Shown piece by piece: positions 14,625-24,904 of a DNA stretch of 64,000 nt (within the stretch, counting starts at the first letter, position 1; every line of letters begins with the position of its first letter). A program made the translations under genes and the position numbers. Below the pieces are notes generated by a model. It made no database searches. It saw only the letters and a list, made by a program, of their open reading frames with translations, and was not told the origin of the DNA. Origin of the DNA: Clusia tigrina (Eukaryota > Arthropoda > Insecta > Diptera > Clusiidae). Where the stretch lies: positions 12,050,807-12,114,806 of the forward strand of contig OV050032.1 in the NCBI GenBank assembly GCA_920105625.2, in the 5' to 3' direction.

Positions 14625-14879
14625 ATGACCATCGAACAAAGAGCCAATATTAAGTTTTGTTTTAAGCCTGGTAAAACTTTTACCGAAACGTTTCTATTGA
14701 TGAACCAAGCTTATGGTCAAGATTGTACATCCCGTGGTACAGATCATGAGTGGTATACGCGGATTTCAAACGGTCCTAAGGGCATAAATGATGAGCAACA
14801 TGTGGGCCAACCGACGTCCGTGATCATCGCAGATTCCATCAAAACCGTGAGTGAATTCATTAAAGATAGACTGATCTTT
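14625..14879 (+). pseudogene. Mariner transposase N-terminal fragment
   Basis: The frame starts MTIEQRANIKFCFKPGKTF and continues with an HEWYTRISNGPKGINDEQHVG block and a SIKTVSEFIKD segment. This is the first helix-turn-helix region of a mariner transposase, about 85 residues of a roughly 345-residue protein. It runs out of homology after FIKD. It differs from the mariner at 7043-7968 and the one near 57-58 kb, so it is a separate lineage. Confidence 0.82.
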
Positions 14880-15102
14880 AATGAATTCCCGTTTGAGTCA
14901 ACTACTGGTGGTTGAGTTGGCGTTTGGCTGTTTTTGTTGTCGTCGTCCGGCAATGGTAGTTTTAGTTTTCATTCTACGAGGTGTAAACATGACTTTAAAA
15001 TAATATTTATATGTGATATAGTGACACCATCTATTGGCAACTTAACTGCCAACCACTCGCCGTTTTCGCCTGATTTGGCAATGTGCGACTTTTAACTTTT
15101 CG

Positions 15103-15330
15103 GAATTATGCATTTGCCAATGAAAGGAAAGCGTTTTGTGGACGTAGAAGCCAATCAAAAGGTTTGAACCGACATCCTGAAGGGCATCAAAGAAGACGAT
15201 CTGAAACACGCTTTCGATGTATTTTAATACAGTGCAAATCGCTGTGTTGAGTCGTCGGAAGGGAACTATTTTGAATGAAATAAATCGGTTGCCAAAAAAC
15301 TTTTTGTAGATGAGACTATCCCTCTTCTCT
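15103..15330 (+). pseudogene. Mariner transposase C-terminal fragment
   Basis: The frame reads LPMKGKRFVDVEANQKV, a stop, TDILKGIKEDDLKHAFD, then after a shift RCVESSEGNYFE. This is the usual mariner C-terminal run of KGKRF, LK-I, and the Cys-x(n)-EGxYFE ending. Stops and frameshifts make it dead. It is probably the other end of the element whose N-terminus lies at 14625. Confidence 0.78.
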
Positions 15331-15340
15331 ATCTTTCAAA

Positions 15341-15415
15341 TAAATAGGGGCATCACAATAGATCTATCAGGTCGCAGTTTATAACACCCTTAAATAAATC
15401 TAATCTAATCTATTC
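15341..15415 (+). mobile_element. Probable LINE 3'UTR tail fragment
   Basis: GGGGCATCACAATAGATCTATC, GGTCGCAGTTTATAACACCC, then AAATAAATCTAATCTAATC. The form (cacaatagatc, ggtcgcagt, a terminal TCTAA repeat) resembles R1-type LINE 3' tails in flies. No coding part remains. Confidence 0.45.
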
Positions 15416-17277
15416 TTCTATTCCAAAAGGTCCTCTTTACTTTGGAGTCCACCTTGTACTTATTATTTTTGCTATTCTTCTAGTCTAAAAAGTCCTTTTT
15501 ACTTTGTATTCCACCTTGTATATTCGTAATAAATATGCCCGGATGGAACTTAGACATAGATAGAAGTGGGGTAGGCCGGAGAGCCGCCGAAGAAGGATGT
15601 CTCCAAGCACTCAGGCATTAGTGCCCATTGTACTGATGGACCCTCCATAAACACACAATCAGACATTTGCAATTTAATGGAGAATGTACTCTATGAGGTA
15701 CAAATATGCCAACGAATAGTTGCTTGAAAGATGGAAATGCACGAGTATTTTCTTTGTAAGGGTATTTGATTCTTATTTCGTATCCGTTGAAGAAAGAGCT
15801 CCTTGGATTATGGAAGGTGCTGTTTCAGATTTCTCTGTTTTGTGGAAACGCCTGCGAATTAAGAAGAACTTTTCACAATACGTCCTTATTCCCATTCATT
15901 GCAATTGACTGACTATAATGGGAGGATGAAAATATGTTCTCTTCGTAGATGGTCTTTTCTGTTTAATTGTTCAAAATGCAGACTTATTTTGAAGAGAAAC
16001 AAGTTATATTGTTGACTGTTTCACAAACTTATTGAGATACTAAAAATTATTTATTGATTTTGGGTTAAAATATTGAATAGAGATATGAATAGGATGTTTT
16101 AATAAACTGCGGAATTAGGAAAATTTATTTCAAATATTCTTTAATATGAAAATCGTGTGATAAAGAAGGTACGCGTACAAAATTGTAGTTCCAATTTCAA
16201 ACTAATAGTCACCCCACTTAGTGGCCCAATTGAATTAGTTGCTAAATATTATAAATTAAATAAATGCCAGACATTTTCGAACAAAACAATTTTAAATATT
16301 TTCATAAAATTGTGGCAAATTTTGTAGACGAATCCTGATAACTGCCCTTTTCGGTGGTAGGACTTGTAAATTTTATGTTTAAAAGAAAAAAAATGTTGTT
16401 CAAATATGTTTATTATCGAAAATATGTGAATTTTCTTTGTAGTTGTGCCGCCTCCTCTCCTTCCCAGGATAGGCAAGTCCTTTCTCCTCTAGGCAATCGC
16501 CGCTCTTCGGTACTCGTGTGTCAGTCACTTTATGGGAGGGACAGTTCAGCGTTGCTGGCCAGATAGCTGTGTGGTAGGCATCGTTTGACATTAGCAGGGT
16601 GGCAGAAGAGGCGCCTGCCCTCACCACAATGCAAAGACTGGATGGAGTGAGTGTGATCTACCGAACGCTTGTTCTATTCTTCTGCCTCTGCATTGTTCTC
16701 GCCTACTCTGAACGTACACTCATACATACACACATCACACCGCTGCCACTGCTATGTCGCTTGTGTACGAAAAATGCTGTGTTTATATAGCAAACAAATT
16801 TGAACTGACTGCACGTGCGGATAGACAATGGCTTTATATAGTATGTACAATGTTTATACATATGTATAATACATTTAATTTGAAATTACAATTTTCAGAA
16901 GTTTTAGTTTGCCTTTAGCATACATTGCTACATGCATAGCCCTTCCGAGTGGCACCCCTTAAAATGGCTTCTCCACGAGTGGTTTCCTAGTTTGAACCAC
17001 ACTCGAATATACGCCGTTCGAGTAGTGTTGACTGCTGAACTCGTACTTGCAAGGAAAAGGCGGCAGATAATCTAAAACCAGTTTGTATCAAAGAAATTCT
17101 TCATATGGGAACATTCAACTAAAATACCAAAATATCCTGGCTCCACCTCGGCAGATCTGATTTGGAATTACTTTCCCTTATTCTACCCTAGAAACTGAAG
17201 ACTTTCACATACATACGTATATTTATTTCAATATAAACTAGATTTCGTATACGAATATTACCAGATATAAAACTGAC
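15416..17277. other. Intergenic stretch, no recognised feature
   Basis: Unique-looking AT-rich DNA with a somewhat GC-richer patch at 16440-16760. Short frames lack recognisable domains. I see nothing to annotate. Confidence 0.5.
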
Positions 17278-17460
17278 TGACGCTTGCAGGTTCCAGTCCT
17301 GCCCCGGACCTGGTCTCAAAAATGCTTCTTTCTAAAAAAACGCTTTCATTTCGAGTCGAAAGCCTTAGTTGCTAGTACTACTAACAACTGAGGCTTTTCC
17401 CAACCCTTTGCAGTCATAATGAAGGCTCTAAGAAATAATAATAATAATAATAAAATTATG
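17278..17460 (+). mobile_element. tRNA-derived SINE, 5'-truncated copy
   Basis: It starts within the tRNA-like T arm (GCAGGTTCCAGTCCTGCC) and continues with the shared body GGTCTC, ATGCTTCTTTCT, TTCGAGTCGAAAGCC, GCTAGTACT and GCAGTCATAAT. It ends in an (AAT)n tail at 17434-17455. A possible 8-bp target duplication AAACTGAC lies at 17270-17277 and 17461-17468. Full-length relatives are at 53981-54193 (minus) and 62856-63075. Confidence 0.82.
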
Positions 17461-18640
17461 AAACTGACAGATTTCCTACAGGGCTTTGCATTTGTGTGCT
17501 TTCGTTTCATCAAGCGTCTATTTAACTTCGCCGGCGATTGCTTTGTTACTTTTCGATTGAACAGCAGTGCATCTTCGTTGTTGATTGTGTTGATAAAAGT
17601 ATTGTGGCAATTACATCCACTGACGTCAATTTGAAACATTGTTTAAGTCTCCCGCCACTGCTGCCGGTATTCTCCGTCAAGCTACATATTGATCTTTGCT
17701 ACTTCGGTGTAATTAAATCGTATAGATTTGACAGGACGATCCACTACACTCCACTGTTACGGCATTGGACACTGAAGCGAACATGTAAAGGAAAATTCGT
17801 TCAAAAGAGAGCAGACTCTGATATCATTTTCAGCAACAGTTCTTCGGCTCTTATTGGCATCTACTCTACTCTACGCCATAAAGGATCTCACTGGACTGAG
17901 TGTAGGTCACCGCAGAACAGACACTTAAATCTAAAACATATCAGAGATATGCCACATTGAATTACCGGATTATTTCCGTGGAAAATTTAGCTATTATAAT
18001 AAACACTCCGGAGTAATTATTCTGACTACTTGTAGATTCGTAATATTGCCTGCGACATTTGATTCAAAATGTTCGCAGCTGTAAGCAGTGGTGCGATCAA
18101 CCGATCATGAACTGAAATTGCGAATAAACTTCTAGGTTCTGGCCAATTAATGTTCCCCGAGACTATAGTCGAAGCCACCATATTCGATAGATATGACCGC
18201 TTGTAAGCCAAACTGTCCTTGAACGTCTGGGTGAGTACTACGCCAATCAGTCTGTTTTCTCTTAGGATCGTAGATAACACAAATGTACAACAGATTAGTC
18301 CAGTCTAAATCAGGTGTTCACTACGGATTTTTTTGTTTAAATCGATTCATGGCACACGTTTGGAAGATAAAACACTCGTGAAGAACACGCCCCAAGAGTC
18401 AAATACAACTCCCATGTCTCTGCTTTCATCGTACTTAACGGAAGCCGATCAACAATGTGGGTTCGATGACGGAGTTGGAAGTTATGGTTTTCAGAGTGCT
18501 TTGACGCCAATTTCTTGCTTTCTTCCGGTGATTCTGCAACGCTAAAGAACGCACTCTTCCAGGTAAGCTTGGGAGAATTTGTGCTGTGAGTCGACTGGTG
18601 ACTGGCGACTTGTCGCGAGGGGAAAGAGAAAACACAATAT
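17461..18640. other. Intergenic stretch before the h 3' end
   Basis: No recognisable gene or repeat. Frames up to 140 codons show no domain or compositional sign of coding. Confidence 0.45.
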
Positions 18641-18670
18641 TATTTAGATGTTAGAAAATATGTATTGTTT

Positions 18671-18676
18671 TTTATT
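18671..18676 (-). terminator. h: Candidate h polyadenylation signal
   Basis: TTTATT on the plus strand is AATAAA on the minus strand. It is the first clear AATAAA after the h stop codon, roughly 1.2 kb downstream. No transcript evidence is available. Confidence 0.45.
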
Positions 18677-18757
18677 AAATAAATTTTTTTAACTTGTAGT
18701 TTTTGTTCTACCGTTGTTTTGTTTTTTCCATCAATATCTTGATCAATCATCACGTAA

Positions 18758-18765
18758 TATTTACA
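18758..18765 (-). promoter_or_regulatory. Pumilio-type element in h 3'UTR
   Basis: On the transcript strand this reads TGTAAATA, matching the PUF consensus UGUANAUA. A single 8-mer in a 1.2-kb UTR can occur by chance, so the call is tentative. Confidence 0.35.
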
Positions 18766-18973
18766 GCTAAAGAGAACTTAATATGGTTGCGCTTAAGGAC
18801 TAATTGGGACACGGATCTTTTACAGTCGTGTCCCTTATGTAATGAATATTAAATGCTAGCACATAATGCGTATGTGCATGCGTGCAAGCTCACACACGCA
18901 TACACACACGCATTGTGTAATTGCATTTATGTACAGAGTAGTTTAAAGAGGCGAAGCACTTTCATGTTGTCAG

Positions 18974-18998
18974 TGGAAGACTTGACTGATTTCATTGT
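18974..18998 (-). promoter_or_regulatory. h: miR-7 target site (GY-box) in h 3'UTR
   Basis: In transcript sense the site contains AGTCTTCCA, whose GTCTTCC is a GY-box. It can pair with miR-7 nucleotides 1-9 without mismatch. Immediately 5' of a 4-nt internal loop, ACAATGAAATCA can pair with miR-7 nucleotides 12-23, with two G:U wobbles. That is nearly the whole miRNA. In Drosophila, hairy is an established miR-7 target through a GY-box in its 3'UTR, so both location and pairing fit conservation of this regulation. Confidence 0.88.
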
Positions 18999-19899
18999 TT
19001 GTGTTGCTTTTGCTGTGTGCTTTGCTATTTGCAATACGCTTAATAGTAAATTAAATATTTGAATTTTTAAATTAATGACTAAATTTGAGCAATCTTATTT
19101 CTAATACTAATCAATGCAATTTTCAGTGAAAATAACTCCATGTACTTTTGAGGTAGTTTTCTTTTTCTTTTCTGTTTTGTTTTTTGCAATTTTCTTTCTC
19201 TCTGCTTCTGCTTCTGTTTCTGCTTCTGTTTCTGTTTCATGTATGAACGAGTAGAATAACACTAAGATCAGTTAATATGTATTCTTAAAATGTAGGCGCT
19301 TCCGGCCTGATTGCACCGCTTCGTTGCAGTATACCTGGACGCAGGTATAGCGGAAGTGGCGCTTTGCATGTGTGACCGGGGCGGCACGGAGCGCCCACGT
19401 CTCTCTACTTGGATGCCCGAAACATGCACTTCAGCGACATTTCCCTCAAGTAAATGTGTGAAATGGGTGTTCGTGTGTGTGTGTGTGTGTGTGTGAGTGC
19501 GAGAGTGTGCGTTTGTTTCTTTGTGGTTGGAGGTGGTCGTGTGATGAAAGAGTACTGAGTGTAATGAGCAACCTGAGAGCTTGTTTCGCGTTGGTCTGTA
19601 GCCAGCGCTCTGTAGACTTGCTTTCTTCTGAGCGCGTTGCTGTACGTGTGCATGTGCATTTGTGCACGTGTGTGTGTGGGTGTGTGGGATGTGTATAGCT
19701 GGGTAGTGAGGGTCCATTTGCAGCCACTGTTCGCACCGCGAGCGTGCTTGCCTTGCATTGTGACTCTGCTCTTCCACGATGCGGCCCCAGTCAGTCTTTG
19801 TGCCACTAACGCTTTGGTTTCGGTTTAGGCTCTCGTCCTACAAGAGCGCGTATGTGTGTGTGTGTGCGTGCGTGCGCGTGGGTGGGTGGACCAGACACT

Positions 19900-20760
19900 T
19901 CACCATGGACGCCATGGTTGCTCCTCTTCCTTGATGTTCTTCTTGATGACCAGCGAAAGTGGCTGCTGGTTCTGTTGCTGTAGCTGAAGCTGCTGCTGCT
20001 GCTGTTGCTTCTGATGGTGTACGTAAGCTGAGGCGTGCTGTATGACCGAAGGTTTGCACTCCATGGCTTCGTAGGAGTTGGCGGGACTGGGTGGGGCATA
20101 GTGTATGCTGCTGATAGGCGAGGAGAGCGTGCGCTCGTAGCCGGATGAGCTGTGTGACGAGGCGGATCCGGTGGAGGCTGTGCGCGAGGGTATCGGCACT
20201 AACATCGGCGGCTGTGGGGTGTGAGGGTGAGGTTGTGTGGACTGCAGATGCTGTGGCAAGCTTTGGGGCAGTACGAGCGCTATGCTGCCATTCGGTAGTT
20301 TCGTGGGAATCACCTGCAAACCGTTGGGCAGGAAGTAGCCATTGACCGTGTGCTGTATCTGGGCGCTCATTACGTACGGGCTGGGTGTGCTGGCGGTGCT
20401 ATGTTGCTGCTGTAGGTGGTGTTGATCCTGTTCGGGTGAGCTGGGCGGTGAGGGCAACATTTGAGCATGCAACTGTTGTGCCTGGGCGGCGGCCACTTGT
20501 CGCTGGTGATGATGCAGTTCTGTCTTCACGCCGTTAATGCAGTTGCTCAAGTGCTGGAGTAGGCGCCGCTTCACAGCTGGTTCCAAACCAGGAAAGCGAC
20601 TCACCTCGTTGGCGCAGTCGGTGAAGCCAGCCTTGAATTTGTTGATGACTTTGGGATCAGCGGCCTGCTGCATGGCGGCCTGCTGTCTTTGCAGTTCTTG
20701 CAAGTGTTTTACCGTCTTTTCGAGTATGTCGGCTTTCTCCAATTTGGAGTGACGTGCTGG
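19900..20760 (-). CDS. h: h coding exon 3 (helix 2, Orange, WRPW)
   Basis: Encodes residues 65-350 and the TGA stop. It begins [15 protein letters not shown] after a CTTACAG acceptor. It includes the Orange domain, the proline/serine block, a Gln-rich run ([19 protein letters not shown]) and the EEEQPWRPW end. The open frame extends six codons into the intron (MLIFLQ), which is not coding. Confidence 0.97.
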   Translation of the reverse strand, partial: PARHSKLEKADILEKTVKHLQELQRQQAAMQQAADPKVINKFKAGFTDCANEVSRFPGLEPAVKRRLLQHLSNCINGVKTELHHHQRQVAAAQAQQLHAQMLPSPPSSPEQDQHHLQQQHSTASTPSPYVMSAQIQHTVNGYFLPNGLQVIPTKLPNGSIALVLPQSLPQHLQSTQPHPHTPQPPMLVPIPSRTASTGSASSHSSSGYERTLSSPISSIHYAPPSPANSYEAMECKPSVIQHASAYVHHQKQQQQQQLQLQQQNQQPLSLVIKKNIKEEEQPWRPW

Positions 20761-21234
20761 CTGTAAGAAAATTAGCAAACAAAAAGAGGCGAACGATTAG
20801 TTATTGGTGTTGATATGTTGATGTATGAGGGGGTGGGGGATTGTGGTTGGAGCTTATATGGACAACGCATTCACGTTGCAGTTATGGTGAAATTGATGGA
20901 CCATATTTATTAATACCGCTTTGGGTACTTACGTCTTTTTTAGTAGCATCCAGTATCAGGGTCTTTAACTCGTTCAGACAATTATTGATACGAGCGCGTC
21001 GGCGTTTCTCCATAATCGGCTTATTCGACTGAAAGAGAGAGATAGAGAAAAGAGAGGGGAGAGGTTAGTTGAGATGCTTTCCAAAGTACCAAGGCAAGTT
21101 TTTGTGATGCTCCTACACCCTAATCGCCATAATCGGGCATCAAACGAATCGAAACAATTCGAAACCAACCGCAACTACCACACAGAGCAGGCGGCACACA
21201 TTCGGAGTCACGCAGCCACTCAGCCACTCAGCCC

Positions 21235-21280
<46 letters not shown>

Positions 21281-23303
21281 CGGCAGATGAAGTGTGCTGA
21301 CCTCATGCAGCGGATACGTTTCGACGCGTTTATAGCTGCTATTGTTGTTGTTGTTGTTGTTGCTTGCTGCCGTCATCACCATGCGAACGGCATTCTTTGT
21401 CGTCTTGTATGTGCGCCTAAAATAAGAACAGTCGCCAAACTGCGCTCGCTGCGGTGGCTGTTCGGGCTGCTGTGGCCGCGGTGGCAGTGTGGACAAATGG
21501 AGGTAATGTCGTTGCGGTGGCACACGCTCGCACCGATCGCACTTTAATTGGATACACAACAATTATGGCACTCCGCCAATTTGAAAAGCGTCGATCGCGT
21601 GCGATATTTTAAGTGTGTTTGGCGCTGCAAATAGCCGTTCGCATACTTTGTGTACTTAGCGGCCGCCACTAGCTACTAGCCACTAGTCGCTAGTCGCTAC
21701 CCATTAGCCATTCGCCATTTGCTGGCACTAATCAGTAAAGAATAAAGCCAAAGCCAAAAGTACAATAGTGCGGTGCCGCTGAGCACGGCGAGGCGAAATT
21801 TGCGCGACTAATTCGAGAAATGGCCAAAAATAGCCATGAAAAGCTAAAAATAATCACGCTAAAAATCGCTCGCCGCACAGGTACAAATATTTCTTTTCAT
21901 TTGGACATGCGGGCCAGCGAGCGAGCGAGCGCAAATGTGCTGCAGCCAGTAGAATTTCCGACAAGGTCGCTTGGGATGATGTTCGCTGGCTGGCTGGCTG
22001 GCTGGCTGGTTGGCTGGCTGAGACGACATAAGTCAGACAAACAATGAGGAACGCACGCATGCGAATGCTGCTGGCTGACCTGCGTGTGATCTGTGGCATG
22101 CTGTTGAACTGATTTCATATTTTTTATGCCAACGCACAAACCCACAAAACCACACACACATTCAGGCAACGAAAGCTGCTTGCCAAAATGTACCTACGCG
22201 TGTAAACTGAGTTGGGTTGAGTTGCGTGGTGGTGGTGCCGCTGCGAGTCTACCAGTGCAAACGCCTTCAAACATCGCTAGACACAACCACAACTGCTCGT
22301 AAAGATTGGATGCGGTACGGCGGGCAAAGCGAGGCGAGGCGAGGTGAACATGCGGTCGGTTGATTGGTGGTGGCCTGTGAAGTCATCAGTCAATCAGACC
22401 CATACCTACATATTTTCCAACTTCAGCTGATAGTGCCAAAACGGTCTAATTATAATGATCGCCAAATTAGAGGCATGAATGAATCAACACAGTCGCGTTT
22501 ACGATGCGGTGACCACGCGCCAAAGCGCTGGAAAACTGTTGGCGTTGATCGTTTTATGGAAATGCCCCCATACCGACAGCCAGGCGGGCAAGTACTGCGT
22601 TGGTCGTTTGCTGTTTGGCGTTTATCGTTGGACGCTAAGAGCAGCTGTTTCTATTTCGCTAAGTTGGCTTTCCCTAATTGGGAGCAGCAGTTACGCCAAA
22701 ACCACACCAAACCACTCAACACAGCACAACACGAAGCAAACGCTTATGAATGAAATTGTAAACGGCAGTTCGGATCGTAGGCTCCCAAAAAAGAGAAAAC
22801 GCCAACATCTCGGCGGCTACGCGCACGGCGATCGCTGCTTCGATTTGAACTATTCCAATTCGCACACCGGGTGCATGGATGGACAGGCGGACATGCGTTG
22901 GCAGTGTGGCAACCAACCAACCAAGCCATGTAACTCTGCAAGTGTGGCGGCGATATGTGGGAGCTTCACATTCACGCCGACGACACTTGCGCCCGTTTTG
23001 GTAGTGTTGTTTGTTTTTCTGTTCGCTGGCTTTGCATTTACGCAAAAAGGAAATGCACGACCTGACGTGTATGGGCGAATGGCTTAGTTAGGCTGGCAAG
23101 CTGGCTGGTTCGAGCACATGAGCAATGTGCCATGCTCCAGGTGGCGTGGGTGGCCGCGCTTTAGCCTCACAACTTAACTAAAATATTACTATGATTTTTG
23201 CACTTACCCGACGATCGCTCTTGACTGGTGCATTCTTGAGTGCGGGTACTGGCGCTCCGATTACGTTGGCTGTCATGTTGGCTCCAGTAACTCCAGTTAC
23301 CAT
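19900..23303 (-). CDS. h: hairy (h): bHLH-Orange transcriptional repressor, three exons
   Basis: Join of 23303-23208, 21028-20933 and 20760-19900, giving 350 residues. Both introns are phase 0 with GT-AG borders (donors GTAAGT in both). The HES-type bHLH spans about residues 30-88: the basic region [14 protein letters not shown] has the proline diagnostic of Hairy/E(spl) proteins, and helix 2 is [15 protein letters not shown]. The Orange domain is about 104-143 ([27 protein letters not shown]). PSPPSSPEQ follows, then a variable His/Gln-rich region, PLSLVIKK (331-338, a CtBP-type motif) and C-terminal WRPW (347-350), which recruits Groucho. Drosophila Hairy is 337 residues with the same order. 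It is a nuclear DNA-binding repressor acting in segmentation (primary pair-rule) and later as a proneural antagonist. The start codon sits in a good fly context (AAAATGG) and the N-terminus [11 protein letters not shown] matches Drosophila closely. Confidence 0.98.
20933..21028 (-). CDS. h: h coding exon 2 (basic region and helix 1)
   Basis: Encodes residues 33-64, from [16 protein letters not shown] to LILDATKKD. It is bounded by a CTTTCAG acceptor (CT at 21029-21030 on the plus strand) and a GTAAGT donor (20932-20927). Exon 2 and exon 1 are both exactly 96 nt. Confidence 0.96.
21029..23207 (-). other. h: h intron 1
   Basis: A 2179-bp intron between exons 1 and 2. It contains simple repeats: (AGGC)n at 21236-21281, (TTG)n at 21340-21361 and (GGCT)n at 21988-22018. 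There is also a clustered CTAGTCGC/CACTAG motif at 21668-21705. No nested gene is recognisable, and the 202-codon frame at 22479-23087 has no domain. Confidence 0.85.
23208..23303 (-). CDS. h: h coding exon 1
   Basis: Encodes residues 1-32, from [11 protein letters not shown] to KSDRR, and ends exactly at a GTAAGTG donor (23207-23201). It holds the nonconserved N-terminus and the first residues of the basic region. No stop precedes the ATG closely enough to force another start, but similarity to Drosophila Hairy begins at this Met. Confidence 0.95.
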
Positions 23304-24260
23304 TTTAATTTCACACAAAATTATGGAATATAACTATTTGCTTAGTGCGCGTTTTCGGTTAGTCGGGGGCTCTTTTTTTTTTAGTAATTTCTCAGCATTT
23401 AACCGTTATAATTATTTATTTTTGGAATATTGTAAATTTACACAGTTGATTGTTGGCTTAAATAATCACAGTTTTTTCTTTTCTTCTTTCAATTTTCACC
23501 GATCACAATTTTTTTGTTTGAATCTTTTTAGTCTATTTTTCACTTTCGATAAAAGCGCGACGAATTTTTTGCAATATTTCGCAGTCGTTTGGTTGACCGC
23601 AAGCAGACAGATCAGATCGACACTGTGAGATGTTCTCGCTACGACGTTCGTTCAGCGAATGAATTCAATGTTCTACAAACAGTCTGATTAAAAGCCTGTG
23701 AAAAGCAAAATTCACTGCGCACAATTGTTGTTGTAATTTGTATTTGTATCTTCTGCCTTTACCGGCGAGCGAGTATGCAAAGCAAAGTATCTGTTCGTGT
23801 ATGCGATGCCACGAATTGTGGTTCTTTATCGCTTCGCATTTAACAGACGACTGACGGTTGATTGATCGACAGGTAGTTAAATCGATTCGTTGAGATACTC
23901 GTACATTTTTCTGTGACCTAACAGAGCGCCTGTTATTGTACAGTCGAGATACTCGTATTGTGGGCTCCAGGTAGGCAAATTCGTGCGTTGAGTTACAGTT
24001 TAACAGACACTTAACAGCGCGCCGTTATTTTGCAGATAAGCGCCATATGAACGGGAGAGCGAGTGATCGCGAGCGTGTGAGACAGACAGAGAGTGAGAGC
24101 GTTAAAAATAACTTAAAATTCTGCTCGGAGTGTGTGAGTCGTGTGATTTCTGTCTTCTGTCTTCTGTTTTCTGTTTTCTGGTTTGTGTTTTGTAGTGTAA
24201 GGCGGGTGATTCACTCACATACCACGGGCCAAAAACTACAGACTGACTTTTATAAACAAA
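23304..24260 (-). promoter_or_regulatory. h: h 5'UTR and promoter-proximal region
   Basis: This is immediately upstream of the h ATG. It contains CAGGTAG heptamers (plus strand) at 23870-23876 and 23968-23974, the motif bound by the early activator Zelda in flies. GA-rich repeats lie at 24055-24100 (GAGAGCGAG, GACAGACAGAGAGTGAGAG), which are GAGA-factor-like. A minus-strand TATAAAAG lies at 24247-24254. Whether that TATA box is used is unclear, since I see no strong initiator 25-30 nt downstream of it. The transcription start could lie nearer 23600-23700. Confidence 0.5.
23870..23974. promoter_or_regulatory. Pair of CAGGTAG (Zelda-type) sites upstream of h
   Basis: CAGGTAG occurs at 23870-23876 and 23968-23974, 98 bp apart, about 570-670 bp upstream of the h start codon. 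In Drosophila such sites mark enhancers and promoters active at the maternal-to-zygotic transition, including pair-rule genes. Function here is inferred. Confidence 0.45.
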
Positions 24261-24857
24261 CAAACAAGATCGTTGGCAGCTAGGATAGAAAGTGCTGCAT
24301 GCAGAGTTTGCCGGCTGGGGCCGGGAGGGCGATTTCAATTTGTGTTTGCTTTCAACTAGGTACGAGTATTTGTATGTGTGTGTGTGTGCTTGCTCCAGGT
24401 TTGGTGGGAGATGCAAAGGCACTCACACATGTATATGAGGATAAATCCTTAATCAAACGACCCATTTGACAAAGAAACGAAACGAAACCAAATCGAAAGA
24501 TCGGTTGATCTGGCGTTCGCTCGCTTTCTTAATTGCTGTGCCCAAGTGGTGGTCCGCTGCTGCTCGACCGGCATATGCCATCTCAATGCTGGCGCAGATC
24601 AGCTTTGCAGTGTACGAGTGTTTCTTTTTTGAATGGTGGTGCATGCACGCGCTCTGTGGGGATGTCTATGACGGCTTCGGCTCATGCAAAGCAATTACTA
24701 GGCTGGCTGACTCCAACTGCGCGCGCTAACTGCCTGTTGCCTCCCATGGTGTAGCTGCTCCCATTGAGTAACTAAGCTAGGTTTGTTACTGGCTGTCCGT
24801 CTCACTGCATGTCTGACTTTCTGTGTGTTTGCTATGCTTGCGCCACCGTAGTGGTAT

Positions 24858-24904
<47 letters not shown>

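Larger units (their letters stand above)
14500..15340 (+). mobile_element. Highly decayed second mariner lineage
   Basis: Mariner N-terminal (14625-14879) and C-terminal (15103-15330) coding remnants lie in the same orientation. The middle is lost and replaced by about 220 bp of unrelated sequence, including CTACGAGGTGT at about 14975. The outer boundaries are approximate because I cannot see clear terminal inverted repeats. Confidence 0.75.
18650..19899 (-). other. h: Probable h 3' untranslated region
   Basis: This follows the h stop codon (19900-19902) on the minus strand down to the first good poly(A) signal, AATAAA at 18671-18676 (minus). In transcript sense it includes CA-rich simple sequence just after the stop (19845-19885) and at 19473-19497, then AU-rich sequence. 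A near-complete miR-7 complementary site about 900 nt past the stop supports transcription at least that far. The exact cleavage site is not visible. Confidence 0.6.

Noticed and set aside
17538..17960. 140-codon plus-strand frame next to the SINE
   Set aside because: It begins close to a SINE end and shows no recognisable protein motif.
19268..19777. 169-codon minus-strand frame rich in Thr-His, just 3' of h
   Set aside because: It consists of CA-repeat translation within the probable h 3'UTR and has no recognisable domain.
22479..23087. 202-codon plus-strand frame inside h intron 1
   Set aside because: No recognisable domain, low-complexity surroundings, and it lies antisense within an intron. 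Chance openness in GC-richer sequence is more likely.
24247..24254. TATAAAAG as the definite h TATA box
   Set aside because: There is no strong initiator at the expected distance, and Zelda- and GAGA-type motifs lie nearer the gene. Kept only as a candidate within the promoter region.
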